Shown here: positions 1 to 8,270 of the stretch, piece by piece
Layout: the number at the start of each line of letters is the position of its first letter
Position numbering within the stretch: position 1 is the stretch's first letter
Assembly (NCBI RefSeq): GCF_002335525.1
Contig: NZ_BDUF01000086.1
Span: forward strand, 62,001-126,000
Direction: 5' to 3'
Length of the DNA: 64,000 nt
Source: Effusibacillus lacus
Lineage (GTDB): Bacteria; Bacillota; Bacilli; Tumebacillales; Effusibacillaceae
Notes under the pieces: generated by a model
The model's database searches: none
What the model was told of the DNA's origin: nothing
The model's input: only the letters and a program-made list of their open reading frames with translations
Position numbers and translations under genes: made by a program

Positions 1-468
1 TTACAAGCAGGATTTATTTTTGAAGATGTAACAAAGCTTGAAGTTCCGATTAATCAATTGGTATTAGAAATCACAGAACAAACACGCATTCATAGTGTCG
101 AGTCATTGAAGCGGGAATTGGATACGTTACGAGCACAAGGGATGAAACTTGCACTTGATGATTTTGGTACAGGCTTTTCAAATTTTTGGTTAGTTGAAGC
201 ACTACAACCCGATTATATCAAGCTTGATCGATCTGTCATTGCTCGTGTAGATCAGTCCGATCAGGCTCGCAGGGTCATTGAAGGTATGGTAGCGTTTGCT
301 GACAAAGTCAAAACCACCCTCATTGCAGAGGGCATTGAAAGAGAAGCACAGAGAGATATTTTAATAGAACTGGGCGTTCCGTATGGGCAGGGATTCTTTC
401 TTGGACTTCCTTTCGCGCTTTCAAAAACAATGGCTCATATGCCAAAGAAACTTCGGGGGAAACCGTGA
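1..468 (+). CDS. EAL-domain c-di-GMP phosphodiesterase, C-terminal part
   Basis: The reading frame is open from the first base, so the gene begins upstream of the window; about 155 C-terminal residues are present. The visible part is the second half of an EAL domain: LEITE, then LALDDFGTGFSN with the metal-binding Asp pair, YIKLDRS with the catalytic-loop Lys, and LIAEGIE with the late Glu. These are signature positions of enzymes that hydrolyse cyclic di-GMP to pGpG, so catalysis is likely, although the EAL motif itself and any sensor domains lie outside the window. The AT-rich codon use resembles the neighbouring recombinase remnant rather than the genes after 1.9 kb. No clear terminator follows. 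Confidence 0.9.
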   Translation, partial: LQAGFIFEDVTKLEVPINQLVLEITEQTRIHSVESLKRELDTLRAQGMKLALDDFGTGFSNFWLVEALQPDYIKLDRSVIARVDQSDQARRVIEGMVAFADKVKTTLIAEGIEREAQRDILIELGVPYGQGFFLGLPFALSKTMAHMPKKLRGKP

Positions 469-544
469 TGCTGCCGCAAAACAGCGAAAGTTATACAGAT
501 GACGTGTGATACAAGACAAGTGAGAAAGTCCTCAGAAGCAGGGA

Positions 545-1372
545 ATGCGTTCCGTGCTTCTTCCTTTTTTGTGGGGTAATTCAAGAGGGTGTGATGTCAC
601 ATGGCGGGAAGTTGAAGTGTATAGGATTGCTTTGGAACAAGGATTTTGCAGCAAAAGTCGCAAATCTCTGGCTCCTGCCACAATCGCCAGTATGATTGCT
701 CCGCTACGATCTCTATATAAATGGGGGAGTGATCCAAATGTTGGAATTTTTGCTCACAATCCGACAACCTCTTTACAAACCCCAAAAGTACCGGTAAATA
801 GTAAAAATCACTATCTAACCAAACGAGAGGTTATTCAATTATTGAATCAATTAAGAAAACAAGGCTCCCGAGATTATCTCATTGGTATAACTCTCGTATT
901 GCTGGGATTACGGGTGTCAGAATTGGTTTCAATTGAATGGAGACATTTTCATACCGACCCTTCAGAAACTTCTATTTGGTTAACGGTGATGGAAGGGAAG
1001 GGAGGAAAACAGCGAGAAGTCAAAGTGCCGCAAACTTTGTGGTATATGCTAAAACAACTTCCTCTTGACTCTCGGAAGCTAAAAAAACGCCAAGATCCAA
1101 ACCAACGACTTTTCCCGTTTACAATAAGGCAAGTAGAACGCATTATTCAGCAAGCCCGTGAACAAAGCCACCTGGAGAAAAAAGTGACTCCTCATTGGCT
1201 GCGGCATACGAACGCTACACTAGCCTTGCTTCATGGAGCTTCATTGTAACAGGTTCAGGAGAATCTTGGACATTCACAAATTACTACAACCCAACGCTAT
1301 CTGCATACGGTGGAACAAATGAAAAAAGCGGCCTCCGATTTTGTGGAAGATTGTCTTAAAGAAATATTTTAA
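545..1372 (+). pseudogene. Tyrosine recombinase/integrase, interrupted by an in-frame stop
   Basis: The frame from ATG 545 runs to a TAA at 1247-1249. The same frame then continues without a shift to TAA 1370-1372 with the expected family ending: the first part holds the catalytic Arg (LLGLRVSELVSIEW) and HWLRHTNATLALLHGASL. The part after the stop begins QVQENLGHSQITTTQRYLH and carries the last catalytic His and the nucleophilic Tyr. One base change (for example CAA or AAA to TAA) would explain it. The N-terminal core-binding domain is also short (about 70 residues) and an in-frame stop lies at 521-523, so the start may be lost as well. Unless the stop is read through, the product lacks its nucleophile. 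It is most simply a decayed mobile-element integrase. Confidence 0.85.
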
Positions 1373-1446
1373 TCACTGAGTTTTAATAAATTTTTAAATG
1401 TCTTGTAAAGTTTTTCCTTTTAATCTATAATAAGAGTTGTTGGATC

Positions 1447-1473
1447 TGTCGAATTTGATAAAAAAATGTCGAA
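1447..1473 (+). promoter_or_regulatory. Two Spo0A-type boxes upstream of the c-di-GMP riboswitch
   Basis: TGTCGAA occurs at 1447-1453 and again at 1467-1473 in the same orientation, starts 20 bases apart. This is an exact match to the established Bacillus 0A box (TGNCGAA). They lie about 160 bases upstream of the riboswitch, so they could set transcription of the chemoreceptor leader. The hairpin arms ACGACAA (1542-1548)/TTGTCGT (1563-1569) and TAGATC (1577-1582)/GATCTA (1597-1602) lie between. No convincing -10/-35 pair was found. Confidence 0.55.
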
Positions 1474-1628
1474 CAACTCACATTGTACGAAATTTATTTT
1501 ACTAACAGTTTTGATGACTAAAAAGAGGGGATATATATCAGACGACAACAGGTAGTAGTTTTTTGTCGTTGAACTATAGATCGGCCATGCGAAAGTGATC
1601 TATTGTTTTTGCTGAACGGAATATAATT

Positions 1629-1712
1629 TGGGCAAACCTGCCGAAAGGCAGGGACGCAAAGCTATGGGCCTAAAGTACCTTATCCGCTACGGTTGCCAAG
1701 CTGCACTTGAAA
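1629..1712 (+). promoter_or_regulatory. Cyclic di-GMP-I (GEMM-I) riboswitch aptamer
   Basis: The conserved GEMM-I blocks appear in order: GGGCAAACC (1630-1638), a stem CTGCC closed by a GAAA tetraloop and GGCAG, then GGGACGCAAAGC, GGCCTAAAG, and the closing GGTTGCCAAGCTGC (from 1691), whose GGTTGCC pairs back to GGCAAACC. This class binds c-di-GMP in the junction between two helices. An intrinsic terminator follows directly and the next large gene is a chemoreceptor, a well known target of this riboswitch class. Confidence 0.93.
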
Positions 1713-1767
1713 ACCTTCTCTTGAGGCGGTCTTTGATTGCGCTTGACAGAGGGTTTTTATTTTTTTA
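1710..1767 (+). terminator. Intrinsic terminator, expression platform of the c-di-GMP riboswitch
   Basis: AAAACCTTCT (1710-1719) pairs with AGAGGGTTTT (1748-1757) with one G-U pair and is followed by a T-rich run to 1767. The 5' arm starts at the end of the aptamer, so ligand binding could decide between termination and readthrough. The sign of the response cannot be read from the sequence. Confidence 0.75.
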
Positions 1768-1791
1768 AAAAAACAAGCCAGGAGGAGTTGT

Positions 1792-1875
1792 ATGGGAATA
1801 ACATTGGATGATTTTAAGACTGTCGTTTTCGGGTGGGAGACGAAGAATTTGGGTTACATATCAAGTAACACATGA
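1792..1875 (+). CDS. 27-residue leader ORF between riboswitch terminator and chemoreceptor
   Basis: ATG 1792 is preceded by an excellent ribosome binding site (AGGAGG, spacing about 5) and runs to TGA 1873-1875. The product begins MGITLDDFKTVVFGWETKN and matches no family I know. It ends 22 bases before the chemoreceptor ATG, close enough for translational coupling. It could be a real small protein or a leader that loads ribosomes on transcripts that escaped the terminator. The binding site is stronger than the one at the chemoreceptor start. Confidence 0.5.
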   Translation: MGITLDDFKTVVFGWETKNLGYISSNT

Positions 1876-1897
1876 ATAAGTGAATGGGGCGGTATCG

Positions 1898-3586
1898 ATG
1901 AAATTTACAATCGGCAAAAAATTGATTGGAGGATTCTTGACAGTTGCCGCTATTCTCGGAATTACAAGCGGTATCACCTACTACTCCATCAAAAAAGTGG
2001 ACACTTCCTATTCGGAGCTTCTTGAGCGGCGTGCATCTGTCCTGGTTCAAGCAAAAGACATCCAGGTGAATGCTGTTCAACAGAATGCCAGTCTGCGTGG
2101 CTATCTTTTGACACAAGATCAAAATACATTAAAAAATTTACAAAACGCCAATGCCAAGCTAAATGACTTAGTGAACAAAACAATCAGTATGGTCAACAGT
2201 ACCGAACAAAAGGAAGAGCTAGAAAAGCTAGGCGCTTTGAATCAAGAGTACAAGAAAAAGTCCGATCAGATCCTCGAATTGATGCAAACCAACCAAGCCG
2301 AAGCTAATAAACTGGCAAACACGGAAGTCGCCCAGTTGGGAAGAGACATGGGAACTCAGGCTGATGCGATTGCCGATCGCCAGCAGAAACTAATGGATGA
2401 AGGCAGACAGGCTAACACCGATCTGGTGCATTCCGTTACAATAACTGTTCTTGTCATCAGTGTAGTCGGGTTGGTTCTGGCAATCCTGATCGGATTCTTC
2501 ATCTCCCGAATGATCTCCAAACCGATGGTTGCCATGGCAGGAATTGCCGAACTAATCGCATCCGGTGATTTGACCGCGGATGAGATCAAAGTCAAAAACC
2601 GGGATGAAATTGGTGATCTGGCCAATTCCTTTAATCAAATGGCAAGAAATCTCCGAAATTTGATCCGTCAAGTCGGGTCCAGTGCGGAACAGGTTGCTGC
2701 AGCATCAGAAGAGTTGACTGCCAGCGCCGAACAAACCAGCAAGGCAACCGAGCAAATTGCCTCCACTATTCAAGAAGTAGCGGTGGGTTCCGAGAAGCAA
2801 GTCCGCAGTGTAGACGAGAGTGCGAAAGCGATAAACGAGATGTCGGTTGGCGTGCAGCAGATTGCGGCAAATGCCCAAAATGTCTCTTCCACTGCCATTC
2901 AGGCTTCCGAAATCGCATCGGAAGGCAATCAAGCGATTCAGACAGTTGTCCGGCAAATGAATTCCATTAGCAGTACAGTCAATGGATTGGCAGATGCGGT
3001 GAAAGGGCTGGGTGAACGTTCCCAGGAAATCGGACAGATTGTGGAAGTGATTACTAGCATTGCCGCACAAACCAATCTGTTAGCCTTGAATGCAGCGATC
3101 GAAGCCGCAAGGGCTGGCGAACACGGACGTGGATTTGCTGTCGTAGCGGATGAAGTTCGTAAATTGGCTGAGCAATCGGCTCAATCTGCACAACAAATTG
3201 CGGATTTGATTACCAGTATCCAGGGTGAAACGAATAATGCTGTTCAAACCATGGAAACAGCGACTAAAGAAGTGGCTGACGGAATTAAAGTTGTAACCAC
3301 AGCGGGTGAATCATTTAAAGAAATCCAGCGTTTCGTAAATGAAGTGGCAAGTCAGATTGAAGAAGTCTCAGCCTCTTCTCAACAAATGTCTGCAGGTACA
3401 GAGCAGGTTGTCAACTCCATTAATGTGATTACAGAAGCAGCGGAAACAGCGGCAGCTGGAACACAGAATGTATCGGCCGCCGCAGAAGAGCAGCTGGCAT
3501 CGATGGAGGAAATCACTGCTTCCGCTTCTGCCCTGTCTAAAATGGCAGAAGAATTACAGACCCTTGTTGGAAAGTTTAAAGTATAA
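1898..3586 (+). CDS. Methyl-accepting chemotaxis protein
   Basis: A 562-residue transmembrane chemoreceptor. Residues about 8-28 form TM1, followed by a roughly 150-residue extracellular four-helix-bundle-type sensor, TM2 at about 179-202, a HAMP domain to about 257, and a long coiled-coil signalling domain. The hairpin tip is recognisable from the segment [18 protein letters not shown] followed by [16 protein letters not shown], the part that contacts CheA and CheW. ATG 1898 was chosen because the protein then starts with the usual MKFTIGKKL before TM1; a GTG at 1880 would add six residues. The gene is alone in its unit, behind a c-di-GMP-I riboswitch, which would couple receptor abundance to the motile/sessile switch. 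The ligand cannot be inferred. Confidence 0.95.
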   Translation: MKFTIGKKLIGGFLTVAAILGITSGITYYSIKKVDTSYSELLERRASVLVQAKDIQVNAVQQNASLRGYLLTQDQNTLKNLQNANAKLNDLVNKTISMVNSTEQKEELEKLGALNQEYKKKSDQILELMQTNQAEANKLANTEVAQLGRDMGTQADAIADRQQKLMDEGRQANTDLVHSVTITVLVISVVGLVLAILIGFFISRMISKPMVAMAGIAELIASGDLTADEIKVKNRDEIGDLANSFNQMARNLRNLIRQVGSSAEQVAAASEELTASAEQTSKATEQIASTIQEVAVGSEKQVRSVDESAKAINEMSVGVQQIAANAQNVSSTAIQASEIASEGNQAIQTVVRQMNSISSTVNGLADAVKGLGERSQEIGQIVEVITSIAAQTNLLALNAAIEAARAGEHGRGFAVVADEVRKLAEQSAQSAQQIADLITSIQGETNNAVQTMETATKEVADGIKVVTTAGESFKEIQRFVNEVASQIEEVSASSQQMSAGTEQVVNSINVITEAAETAAAGTQNVSAAAEEQLASMEEITASASALSKMAEELQTLVGKFKV

Positions 3587-3620
3587 GATGTCCATCATTT
3601 TCTGATAAGCTGCGGGAACG

Positions 3621-3664
3621 AACATGCCCCTGAGAGCAATATTCGATTTCCAGGGGCATGTTTC
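3621..3664 (+). terminator. Terminator between the convergent chemoreceptor and DODA genes
   Basis: AACATGCCCCTG (3621-3632) pairs perfectly with CAGGGGCATGTT (3651-3662), an 18-base loop between. A short T/C-rich tail follows on the plus strand. It lies between convergent genes and may serve both. Confidence 0.7.
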
Positions 3665-3673
3665 CTTAGAAAA

Positions 3674-4441
3674 TTAAAGCTCAAAACAAAGATAGCTCAA
3701 TGTTCCAGCTTCATAACTTCGATGAATAACTTTCGCTTTTGTTTGCGAATCGCCACTTCCCATGGCAATCAAGAGTGGAACAAAGTGCTCCGGTCTTGGT
3801 ACTGCCATTCGAGCATGGGGCGCCAATTTTTCATATTGGAAGATCGAATCCAAGTCCCTGTTTTGGATCTTGTCAATCAACCAATCATCAAATTCTACAG
3901 CCCATGGTTCCGGAGTGGTTTGTCCCCATTTGATGATTCGTAAATTATGAACCGTCACCCCGCTGCCGATGACTAAAATATCTTCCTTACCAAGACCTTG
4001 AAGGGATTGACCCATTTTAAATTGTTCGTTTGCGGAAAGATAAGGATTGACCGAAATCTGAATCACTGGAATATCTGCTTCCGGATACATGCGAGATAAA
4101 AGAGTCCAAGAACCATGATCCAAACCTCTGACTGAATCCTTTTTCACGTTAATTCCCTGGTTTTCAAATCTTTCTTCCAGAATCGAAGCGATTTGCGTTG
4201 ATCCCTTTGCCGGATATTTGACGGTATACAGTTCGTCCGGAAAGCCATAGAAATCATAAATCGTTTCATATACATCGTCCCTCGAAGAAATTGTAAGGAC
4301 TTCAGTTTCCCAATGAGCAGTAAAAATGACGATGGCTTTTGGTTTTATTCGTTGGCCAAGATTTGCAAGAAAATGAGTGTATTCATTGGTTTCAATGGCT
4401 AGCATAGGGGACCCATGCGCCAAAAATAAAGATGGAACCAT
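3674..4441 (-). CDS. DODA-type extradiol aromatic ring-opening dioxygenase (LigB-like)
   Basis: A 255-residue protein of the class III extradiol dioxygenase family (LigB / 4,5-DOPA dioxygenase type), of normal full length. Visible family positions are LFLAHGSPM near residue 7, IVIFTAHWE near 40 and RPEHFVPLLIAMG near the C-terminus, which contain the His residues that hold the single non-heme metal. Family members cleave catechol-type rings; the bacterial YgiD group often has no assigned physiological substrate, so the substrate here is open. The gene stands alone on the minus strand, with a palindrome at the predicted transcription start that could be the operator of a phenol- or quinone-responsive repressor. 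Confidence 0.88.
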   Translation of the reverse strand: MVPSLFLAHGSPMLAIETNEYTHFLANLGQRIKPKAIVIFTAHWETEVLTISSRDDVYETIYDFYGFPDELYTVKYPAKGSTQIASILEERFENQGINVKKDSVRGLDHGSWTLLSRMYPEADIPVIQISVNPYLSANEQFKMGQSLQGLGKEDILVIGSGVTVHNLRIIKWGQTTPEPWAVEFDDWLIDKIQNRDLDSIFQYEKLAPHARMAVPRPEHFVPLLIAMGSGDSQTKAKVIHRSYEAGTLSYLCFEL

Positions 4442-4466
4442 ATTTTTTCACCGCCACAGCAGAATT

Positions 4467-4490
4467 ACTTACTTTTCGTAAGTTATTATA
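4467..4490 (-). promoter_or_regulatory. Minus-strand -10 box with overlapping inverted repeat upstream of the dioxygenase
   Basis: On the minus strand TATAAT occupies 4490-4485. It is followed at the expected start point by the inverted repeat ACTTAC-N5-GTAAGT (plus-strand 4467-4472 and 4478-4483). A repressor bound here would block initiation. No clear -35 was identified. Confidence 0.4.
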
Positions 4491-4539
4491 TATAATTCTA
4501 AGCAAATAATCAAATGGGTCTTTTGGATGCGCTTTTTTC

Positions 4540-4698
4540 GGAAGCGCTTGGCTGGCAACGGAAAGCATTTTAACGAAAGTAGGAATTGCCAAGAGATACA
4601 ATCTGAATGGAATTGCCCTCTGGCGGTTGGGGCTTCTTCCCGACGAAATGTGGAATTCCTTGCGGAGCACTGTTAAAACAACAGATTTCGGTAAGTGA
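4540..4698 (+). pseudogene. C-terminal remnant of a glycoside hydrolase family 18 protein
   Basis: One plus-strand frame ending at TGA 4696-4698 reads WLATESILTKVGIAKRYNLN then GIALWRLGLLPDEMWNSL. This resembles the end of the GH18 barrel in spore-associated and LysM-linked glycosidases (tracking helix, then the GI-x-x-WRLG strand). No start codon or upstream catalytic DxxDxDxE region is present: the frame closes at 4507, so only about 50-60 residues survive. An antisense frame covers the same bases but shows no family features. Confidence 0.5.
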
Positions 4699-4799
4699 AA
4701 TGTAAGTCTTTTGTAAGAGGTTACTTAATATGATAAGGGTAGTCAGAATGTTTAGTTTGTGAAAATAAATCTTAGCTTGAATCTGAGGGAGGAATGTTC

Positions 4800-5251
4800 A
4801 TGACACGAATAGACGAAATCGCCCCTGATATTTTTCGGATTTCTGTCTTCGTACCCCAAGCCGACATGCAGTTTAATCAGTTTCTGGTTCGAGACGAAGA
4901 GCCACTTTTGTACCATACTGGACGAAAAGGGCTCTTTCCGGAAATTCGGGAAGCTGTCGCCCGTCTTATCGACCCGACCCAACTGCGGTGGATCGGTTTC
5001 ATCATAACGGTGACGTGGAACCTCTAACCGAAAACAGCATGGCTGAACGTTGCCGTGAGCTCCTGAAAAGCTACCAGCAAAGCCCGTTCGCCGACTATAT
5101 CCCTTACAGCCCCGCCGCAGATCGAGTTCTACATGACCTTGCCGCTCTCCGTCCAAAAACTCTTGCCGTTATGCATGGTTCGTCTTTCTCGGGCGACGGT
5201 AAGAAGGCTATTGAAGAATTGGCTCACGTCTGGAAAGAAGTGCTGGGCTAA
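4800..5251 (+). pseudogene. ODP-type flavodiiron-like metallo-hydrolase with a large internal deletion
   Basis: ATG 4800 follows GAGGGAGG and opens a frame starting [20 protein letters not shown], the N-terminus of the oxygen-binding diiron (ODP/FprA-like beta-lactamase fold) family, up to LRWIGF. The family should then continue with the HxExD metal-binding region. Instead the DNA jumps near 5000-5006 straight to the late part ([10 protein letters not shown] ... AVMHGSSFSGDG), in another frame, ending at TAA 5249-5251. About 100 residues including most metal ligands are missing and the join is out of frame, so no functional product is expected. Confidence 0.85.
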
Positions 5252-5281
5252 GAGAAACAAGTGGAAAACTTCGTTTTCAAG

Positions 5282-5312
5282 GACATGGAGATTTGTACTC
5301 CGTGTCTTTTTT
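5282..5312 (+). terminator. Terminator after the ODP pseudogene
   Basis: GACATGGAG (5282-5290 region) pairs with CTCCGTGTC across a 7-base loop with one G-U pair, followed by TTTTTT to about 5312. It isolates the downstream permease promoter from the decayed gene. Confidence 0.7.
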
Positions 5313-5340
5313 GCTGTCGTTTTCAAAATTTATGTATAAT
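5311..5340 (+). promoter_or_regulatory. Sigma-A-type promoter for the EamA permease
   Basis: TTGCTG at 5311-5316 and TATAAT at 5335-5340 are separated by 18 bases. The pair starts in the T-run of the preceding terminator and lies 50 bases upstream of the permease start codon. Confidence 0.6.
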
Positions 5341-5389
5341 AAAAAAATCTAATCAACGCCTGAAGAGAAAAAATGAGGTGCAATGGTTT

Positions 5390-6292
5390 ATGGGGCATTT
5401 TTTGGTGTTCTTGTCGGCGACAGGATTCGGCCTATTGACTATCTTTGCGTCGTTTGCATATGAAAGCGGTGTAAGTGTAGCCACTCTTCTGTTTCTGCGT
5501 TTTGCATTCGCTTCCGTTATTTTCTTTGCCTATTTGTTTCTGAGAATCAAGAAATGGAGCATGACCAGAAAACAATTGCTGTCTCTGGTGTTCTTGGGAT
5601 GCGTGCTTTACACTTTACAGTCCTCATTCTATTTCTTATCGGTCAAGTACATATCCACTGCTTTAGCCGCTTTGTTGCTTTACTTGTATCCTGTATTTGT
5701 TGCCGTTCTCTCTTTTTTTGTCAACAAAGAGAGGTTATCAGTGCCATTGGTGCTGTCCATAGTAATTTCGCTGTTTGGGATGGTGCTTGTACTCGGTTCT
5801 CCCGGCGGAAACAGTAATATAATTGGCGTTTTGTTAGCTCTTGGCGCTGCCGTTGTGTATTCGTTTTATATTGTGATTGGAAATCGGGTAGCGTTAAAGG
5901 TTCCTCCCATCATAACCAGCGCTTTTATCGCTTTATTTGCATCCGTGTCTTTTTTCATCTGGGGAGTATTTACAGATACGCTGAATTTTGAATTTGAAGC
6001 AAGCGGATGGCTGCCCATTCTGAGTATTGCGATATTTTCAACAGTGGTTTCCATGTTCTGTTTTTTTGCCGGAATGAATCTGACGGGCCCTACGAAAGCA
6101 TCGATCCTAAGCATGATCGAACCTGTAGTTACCAGCGTTTTTTCCATTCTGCTGCTTCAGGAAAAAATGACATATCCCCAGATCTTTGGCGGGTTGATCG
6201 TTTTAACGGGAGCTATTCTGGTTGTTGTGGCCAGGGAAAAAGCCAAAAACGCAGAAACTGGGGAAAATTCACCCGTGAGAGCTGAATCCTGA
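5390..6292 (+). CDS. EamA/DMT-family permease
   Basis: A membrane protein of 300 residues with about ten hydrophobic helices in two EamA repeats, typical of drug/metabolite transporters; the second repeat starts near residue 145. ATG 5390 (MGHFLVFLSATGFG) has GAGGTG nine bases upstream and places TM1 at the N-terminus; an upstream extension of the frame would overlap the promoter. Members export amino acids, purines, cofactors or other small metabolites; the substrate cannot be deduced. It is followed after 17 bases by a methyltransferase gene and may be cotranscribed with it. Confidence 0.88.
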   Translation: MGHFLVFLSATGFGLLTIFASFAYESGVSVATLLFLRFAFASVIFFAYLFLRIKKWSMTRKQLLSLVFLGCVLYTLQSSFYFLSVKYISTALAALLLYLYPVFVAVLSFFVNKERLSVPLVLSIVISLFGMVLVLGSPGGNSNIIGVLLALGAAVVYSFYIVIGNRVALKVPPIITSAFIALFASVSFFIWGVFTDTLNFEFEASGWLPILSIAIFSTVVSMFCFFAGMNLTGPTKASILSMIEPVVTSVFSILLLQEKMTYPQIFGGLIVLTGAILVVVAREKAKNAETGENSPVRAES

Positions 6293-6309
6293 CGAAAGAG
6301 GTGTCGGGG

Positions 6310-7089
6310 ATGGATGAAGAGCAACAAATCAAACAAAAAGTGAATGAGCAGTTCTCAAAGAACGCCGAGAAGTATGTCACAAGTGATTCCCACGCAAAGG
6401 GCGGTGACCTGTCTTTGCTGGTAGAGTGGCTGCAACCGGAACCGCATTGGATCGCTTTGGATATCGCGACTGGTGGCGGGCATGTTGCAAAAACTTTGTC
6501 CCCTCACGTTGCTCATGTTTTTTCAACAGATTTGACCAAACAAATGTTGGCAAATACTGCCAGGCACCTGAATCAATCCTGCAAAAACATCTGGTATGTA
6601 CTGGCGGATGCCGAGTCACTGCCTTTTCTGGATCATACATTCGACATCGTAACGTGCCGCATAGCTCCGCATCATTTTCCAAATCCCCGAAAATTCGTTT
6701 CGGAAGTGGAGCGGGTTCTGAAACCACACGGCAAGTTTTTACTGATCGACAATGTTGTTCCCGACAAGCCTGAACTGGCAGAATTTATGAACACCCTGGA
6801 AAAATTGAGAGATGAAAGCCATGTTCGTTGTCTTTCCGTGAAAGAATGGAAAGACTTGTTCAACTTATCCAATTTGATCGAGATCAAATCGTTGATACGA
6901 AAAAAGACCTTCCAGTTTCCCGGCTGGGTGGAACGAACCGCCGGCAGTCGGGAGCAAATTGATCGGGTCAAGCAGTATATTTGCGATGCAAGTGAGGAGA
7001 TCCATCAGTATTTTTCAGTAGTTATAGAGAACGAAGAGATCCAATCCCTGCAAGTGGATGAGTGGATGGTTCTATCCGAAAGACCGTAA
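6310..7089 (+). CDS. Class I SAM-dependent methyltransferase
   Basis: A 259-residue protein with the Methyltransf_11 / UbiE-like fold. Motif I is LDIATGGGHVAKTL near residue 50, the acidic ribose-binding position follows in FSTDLT, and motif post-I/II is ADAESLPFLDHTFDIVTCR around residues 100-118. The sequence RIAPHHFPNP and the late LIDNVVP resemble the YcgJ group of uncharacterised methyltransferases. ATG 6310 was preferred over GTG 6301 because AAAGAGG sits at proper distance. The substrate is unknown; proximity to the EamA permease suggests a shared small-molecule role, which is only inference. Confidence 0.88.
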   Translation: MDEEQQIKQKVNEQFSKNAEKYVTSDSHAKGGDLSLLVEWLQPEPHWIALDIATGGGHVAKTLSPHVAHVFSTDLTKQMLANTARHLNQSCKNIWYVLADAESLPFLDHTFDIVTCRIAPHHFPNPRKFVSEVERVLKPHGKFLLIDNVVPDKPELAEFMNTLEKLRDESHVRCLSVKEWKDLFNLSNLIEIKSLIRKKTFQFPGWVERTAGSREQIDRVKQYICDASEEIHQYFSVVIENEEIQSLQVDEWMVLSERP

Positions 7090-7300
7090 CACGCCGGCTT
7101 GCATCGTCTATACTGATAACAATAGGTGTCATTGTCTTGGGGATCTGGGGTTGAACCGGATGCCGACAGCCAGACAATCATGCCCCATTGGAATGATAAA
7201 AAAACGGTGGGACTGTCCACGTTCCCGTTTGCAGAGGAAGTGGAAACATCCAAATCAGAGAGAAAGATTCGTTTTGTCAGCGCCTGAGGATTGGAGATGC
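7090..7300. other. Short stretch without a recognised intact gene
   Basis: No start-to-stop gene is supported between the methyltransferase and the DUF1992 gene. Two adjacent plus-strand frames look protein-like: one has a hydrophobic segment (ASSILITIGVIVLGIWG) near 7105-7155, the other a polar tail (PHWNDKKTVGLSTF) near 7180-7275 ending at a TGA. They could be halves of a small membrane protein separated by a frameshift, but I recognise no family. Confidence 0.3.
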
Positions 7301-7678
7301 ATGATGGATATTCTGGAAAAGATCGCAGAAGAGAAGATCCGGGAGGCCATCGAGAACGGGGAGTTCAAGAACCTGCCGGGCAAAGGAAAACCCCTGAATC
7401 TGGAGGACCTCTCTACCGTCCCTGAAGACCTTCGCATGGGCTATAAGATTATGAAAAACGCAGGGGTGGTTCCGGAAGAAATGCAGCTGCAGAAAGAGAT
7501 TCTAAGTCTTCACGATCTGTTGAACTGCTGCCATGACGATCAAGAACGAGAGCTTCTCAAAAAGAAGTTGAGTGAGAAGATGCTTCGCTTCAACAGCCTG
7601 ATGGAGAAAAGAAAGATGCCCGGCACCTCTGCGTTTCGGACTTATCAAAGCAAACTCTACGACAAATTCAATAGGTGA
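7301..7678 (+). CDS. DUF1992 (DnaJ-homologue subfamily C member 28-like) protein
   Basis: A 125-residue protein matching the small bacterial DUF1992 family: the block DILEKIAEEKIREAIENGEF, then LPGKGKPLNLEDL and LRMGYKIMKNAGVVPEE are hallmarks. The rest is predicted charged helix. ATG 7301 (or 7304) follows GGAG. The family has no J-domain and no established enzymatic role; eukaryotic DNAJC28 carries the same module. It seems to be monocistronic, converging with the minus-strand gene that follows. Confidence 0.88.
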   Translation: MMDILEKIAEEKIREAIENGEFKNLPGKGKPLNLEDLSTVPEDLRMGYKIMKNAGVVPEEMQLQKEILSLHDLLNCCHDDQERELLKKKLSEKMLRFNSLMEKRKMPGTSAFRTYQSKLYDKFNR

Positions 7679-7736
7679 AAGGCTTCCCATCGGAATTCCA
7701 ATCAAAATAGTCCTGCACACAATGGCCTCCTCTATA

Positions 7737-8270
7737 CTATCCTCTGCTAACGTAGAAGGTAACACGCCCGCCTGACGGAATTGGCTTCCCGGCTTCCGGA
7801 ACCTGCTTAAAGACTGTATTCTTTTGCTTGTCGGAAGCCTCAATGTAATACTCGTATCGAATGTTTAAACTCAGCAATAATTTTTCAGCATCCGGCAAAG
7901 TCATTCCTATAAGATTTGGAACTTCCCCTTTATTCACAGGTACTTCGGTTTGTTTGGCAGAGACTGTGGCAGCAGGTTGGGTAGACTGCGGAGGTGCTGC
8001 AGCCGTTGACGCATCTGTTTGCGGTTGTTTCAGCTTTTGCTCGGTAAGCTCGATCTTCCTCTGGACCTCAGGGCTTTTGGATTTGATGGTGGCCGCTTTT
8101 TTATAGAGTGACAATGCTTCTTCATAATGACCTGATGCAAATGCTTGATCAGCTTGCGCCAGCCATTGATTGGCCCGATCCGGGCTATCGGCTACCGTAT
8201 AAAGCGCTCCCGCACCTATGCCTGTTAGGAATACGAGGATTGCTACCCAGATCCAACGTCGATTGTTCAT
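7737..8270 (-). CDS. Membrane-anchored TPR/PASTA-domain protein
   Basis: A 177-residue protein. An N-terminal hydrophobic anchor (residues about 6-25, WIWVAILVFLTGIGAGALY) is followed by a single TPR-like helical pair (ADQAFASGHYEEALSLYKKA), a low-complexity Ala/Thr/Gln linker (about 80-115) and a C-terminal PASTA domain starting at VPNLIGMTLPDAEKLLLSL and ending in the typical PSGGRVTFYVS. PASTA domains bind peptidoglycan or beta-lactams in PrkC-type kinases and penicillin-binding proteins, so an extracytoplasmic wall-sensing or scaffold role is plausible. AGGGGGAG precedes the ATG at 8270. It is divergent from the FtsZ-like gene. Confidence 0.8.
   Translation of the reverse strand: MNNRRWIWVAILVFLTGIGAGALYTVADSPDRANQWLAQADQAFASGHYEEALSLYKKAATIKSKSPEVQRKIELTEQKLKQPQTDASTAAAPPQSTQPAATVSAKQTEVPVNKGEVPNLIGMTLPDAEKLLLSLNIRYEYYIEASDKQKNTVFKQVPEAGKPIPSGGRVTFYVSRG

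Noticed and set aside
1622-1627. TATAAT just before the c-di-GMP aptamer as a -10 box
   Set aside because: Transcription from it would start inside the aptamer, and no -35 lies at proper distance.
4392-4670. Minus-strand frame of 92 codons over the GH18 remnant
   Set aside because: No binding site, no family features, overlaps the start of the dioxygenase gene; the plus-strand remnant explains the bases better.
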